A stretch of DNA of 6,543 bases from Planctomycetota bacterium (GTDB taxonomy: Bacteria > Planctomycetota > Phycisphaerae > UBA1845 > PWPN01): assembly GCA_020346805.1 (NCBI GenBank), contig CP070790.1, forward strand, positions 433,293 through 439,835. Reading direction: 5' to 3'. Shown in pieces: positions 5,350-6,543 of the stretch. The stretch's first letter is position 1. Each line of letters begins with the position of its first letter. The notes beneath the pieces are model-generated. The model saw nothing but the letters and a program-made list of their open reading frames with translations. It was not told the origin of the DNA and searched no databases. A program made the position numbers and the translations under genes.

Positions 5350-5742
5350 ATGTCCAAGCAGCAATTACCAGAAAGCCTGCCGCCCTCCGGACGTATTCGC
5401 TCACGGCGGGAATTTATCCGTGTATTTGAGTGTGGGGTTCATACCGCTGATGGACGAATTGTTCTGTATGCAGCTTTTAATGATAAAGGGATTTCCAGGC
5501 TGGGCGTGTCAGTGGGGCGTGGAATTGGCAATGCGGTCCGGCGAAACCGCATTAAGCGTTTGATACGGGAGGCATATCGGGTAATTCAAGGTGAATTACC
5601 CGAGGGTGTTGACTGGGTAGTTATTCCGCGTCCGGGCCCCGAGCCGACCGTGTCTGAACTACAATATTCACTCAGATCACTGGCTGATAGATTACATATA
5701 AAATTGATGAGAAAAGAGAAACGTCGAGTTAGTCAACACTAA
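5350..5742 (+). CDS. rnpA: Ribonuclease P protein component
   Basis: A 130-aa basic protein, the protein subunit of RNase P, which together with the RNA subunit removes 5' leaders from tRNA precursors. The hallmark RNR motif is present as GNAVRRNRIKRLIREAYR (60-77). Before it lie the usual opening IRSRREFIRVFECG (16-29) with its aromatic residues and the strand LGVSVGRGIG; after it comes the strand DWVVIPRPG (88-96) and a C-terminal helix with a basic tail. The ATG at 5350 is chosen over the in-frame TTG at 5311 because it gives the normal family length and follows a TATAAT box. It is the only plus-strand gene and is divergent from mazG. The rpmH gene (ribosomal protein L34), normally just upstream, is absent here, and no yidD/yidC follows within 800 nt. 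Confidence 0.96.
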   Translation: MSKQQLPESLPPSGRIRSRREFIRVFECGVHTADGRIVLYAAFNDKGISRLGVSVGRGIGNAVRRNRIKRLIREAYRVIQGELPEGVDWVVIPRPGPEPTVSELQYSLRSLADRLHIKLMRKEKRRVSQH

Positions 5743-5865
5743 CATAGATTATGAATTAATTTATAATTACTCAGCTATAGGGTCATATTACCGTAAAAAT
5801 AACGGCAAAATTTAAGGGGCTTAAACTGCTCATTTTGCATTTTTGTGTAAAAATAGGCAAGAAAA

Positions 5866-5904
5866 GAAAGCACCAGGTGCCCTCGGGGCGAGCCCGGTGC
5901 TTTC
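5866..5904. terminator. Strong hairpin downstream of rnpA, terminator-like on the minus strand
   Basis: A perfect 9-bp stem, GAAAGCACC (5866-5874) with GGTGCTTTC (5896-5904), encloses 21 nt that can fold again (GCCC/GGGC or CTCG/CGAG). On the plus strand no T-run follows. On the minus strand the stem is followed by TTTTCTT, so it could stop minus-strand transcription entering from the right, or simply be a stabilising 3' structure for the rnpA mRNA about 125 nt after its stop. Confidence 0.45.
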
Positions 5905-5910
5905 CGGAGG

Positions 5911-6042
5911 GGAAAGAAGCCAGTTTCCAATTATGGTAGGAATAAGGTTTATGGCCCTCCTATAATGGCTCTAATTATTGCTGCCTTCCACCAATATTAT
6001 AGGCATCCCACAAAGCCATGTATCGGCAAATGGTCCCTATAA
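5911..6042. other. Cluster of competing inverted repeats
   Basis: GGAAA (5911-5915) can pair with TTTCC on either side (5901-5905 or 5924-5928). ATTAT plus AGGA (5930-5941) pairs with TCCTATAAT (5958-5966) with a 3-nt bulge. TTATAGG (5997-6003) can pair with CCTATAA at 5959-5965 or with the second copy at 6036-6042. The segment could fold as an RNA with alternative states, but no known family was recognised and promoters for it were not found. Confidence 0.35.
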
Positions 6043-6380
6043 ATTTAGATACACACATTATTCTACACTATTTTCAAGGAAAGGGGAGTAGTTTTTGGTA
6101 GGAATTTACCCCAAGCGCGCTAACTGTGGCTGTGATTTTTTTCAAATGACAATACTGATAATAGCGAAATCGGCCAGATAAAAAACGCTTAACCTGCCTC
6201 CTGATATCTAAGCTTATAAACAAAACTCACAAGTCAGATATTTGTGAAAAAAAGCATGAAAAGTTCGATAATGCCGAGACGGTAAGACGTCAATGAGTGT
6301 GATTAATTTGCGTCTCTATACCGGCGATTCTCGACGGATTTCAGATGAGTAATTGTTCGCTACCCATAGCGCAAAAGACA

Positions 6381-6422
6381 CCGACCGAGTAATTCATGAC
6401 CAGAAATATCGTGCTCGGTCGG
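6381..6422. repeat. Inverted repeat, 9-bp perfect stem
   Basis: CCGACCGAG (6381-6389) is the exact complement of CTCGGTCGG (6414-6422); the stem extends inward by one G-T and one A-T pair to 11 bp, leaving a 20-nt loop. No T-run follows on the plus strand; on the minus strand TGTCTTTT follows, so a weak minus-strand terminator is possible. It lies about 120 nt before the putative gene start at the right edge and could equally be part of that gene's leader. Confidence 0.4.
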
Positions 6423-6527
6423 CGGCTAATAATCATTGTTGTCTGGTTGCCTCGGATAGCCGGATCTTAGGATCAGCACTGGGCCCAACCGCATCCATAG
6501 CATATGTTACAGCCCTCTCTAAATACT

Positions 6528-6532
6528 AAGGA
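6528..6532 (+). promoter_or_regulatory. Shine-Dalgarno-like site for a gene beyond the right edge
   Basis: AAGGA lies 11 nt before the end of the window and no start codon occurs after it inside the window. A plus-strand gene may therefore begin at or just after 6544. This would explain part of the long non-coding stretch as its upstream region. Confidence 0.3.
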
Positions 6533-6543
6533 CTCACCACAAC

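Larger units (their letters stand above)
5743..6543. other. Non-coding region of 801 nt after rnpA
   Basis: No open frame of convincing length or composition exists on either strand; the longest ATG frames I traced by hand on the plus strand are under 30 codons and lack ribosome sites. The first 120 nt are very A+T-rich with small dyads: CCGT/ACGG (5791-5805), TTTAAG-GGG-CTTAAA (5811-5825) and ATTTTT/AAAAAT (5839-5854). Then come the hairpins listed separately, a dyad TCACAA/TTGTGA (6227-6247), and two 9-nt copies of GGTAGGAAT (5935 and 6097). No rRNA, tRNA, tmRNA or RNase P RNA signature was recognised. Confidence 0.7.

Noticed and set aside
5961..6043. TATAAT at 5961-5966 and TATAAA at 6038-6043 as promoters
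   Set aside because: No -35-like hexamer occurs at 16-18 nt upstream of either, and no gene follows closely.
5866..6100. Signal recognition particle RNA, tmRNA or RNase P RNA
   Set aside because: GTGCTTTCCGGAGGGGAAAG loosely recalls the SRP RNA core, but the conserved loop motifs do not match; the tmRNA and RNase P RNA signatures are also missing.
6016..6110. Short plus-strand frames in the 3' region (27 codons from 6018, others under 26)
   Set aside because: No ribosome sites, no recognisable composition; expected by chance in 800 nt.
5743..6543. Chromosomal origin with DnaA boxes near rnpA
   Set aside because: Only sequences with two or more mismatches to TTATCCACA were seen, and no dnaA, dnaN or rpmH is in the window.

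Overview
This window looks like a chromosomal, housekeeping-type region from a bacterium, most likely a Planctomycetota (Phycisphaerae-like) lineage. That assignment is an inference from the type of lipoproteins, the MgtE variant and the gene order; there is no rRNA or other marker in the window to confirm it. Nearly all genes lie on the minus strand. One gene, rnpA, lies on the plus strand. No phage, transposon, CRISPR or toxin-antitoxin signature was seen.

Layout, read along the minus strand from right to left. A short MazG-type pyrophosphohydrolase (4959-5255) is followed after 88 nt by a tiny putative lipoprotein (4670-4870). A 301-nt intergenic stretch follows, holding the best sigma70-like promoter of the window (TTGACC-18-TATAAT, 4485-4514, minus). 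Its predicted transcript would begin with three successive palindromes. The promoter feeds what looks like a long co-directional cluster: a zinc-ribbon protein of unknown function (3862-4368), an MgtE magnesium transporter (2283-3710), a three-helix DUF2752 membrane protein (1599-2225), two tandem, distantly paralogous lipoproteins (900-1568 and 233-925, overlapping), and the first 51 codons of a J-domain protein that runs off the left edge (1-153). The 151 nt between the zinc-ribbon gene and mgtE can form two mutually exclusive stem arrangements, so it may be a regulatory leader.

On the plus strand, rnpA (5350-5742) is divergent from mazG. It is not accompanied by rpmH, its usual neighbour, and it has a perfect TATAAT placed so close to its ATG that a leaderless mRNA is likely. 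The last 801 nt (5743-6543) contain no convincing gene. This stretch is rich in A+T in its first part and carries several clear hairpins and a group of short segments that can pair with each other in more than one way. A Shine-Dalgarno-like AAGGA 11 nt before the right edge suggests that a plus-strand gene starts just outside.

Functionally, the cluster combines divalent-cation import (MgtE), envelope proteins (DUF2752 protein, lipoproteins), a probable chaperone-related J protein and an uncharacterised zinc-ribbon protein. The sequence does not show that they act together beyond probable co-transcription. The items most worth follow-up are the tandem lipoprotein family, the zinc-ribbon protein with its Cse60-like C-terminal domain, the mgtE leader, the orphan leaderless rnpA and the structured 3' intergenic region.
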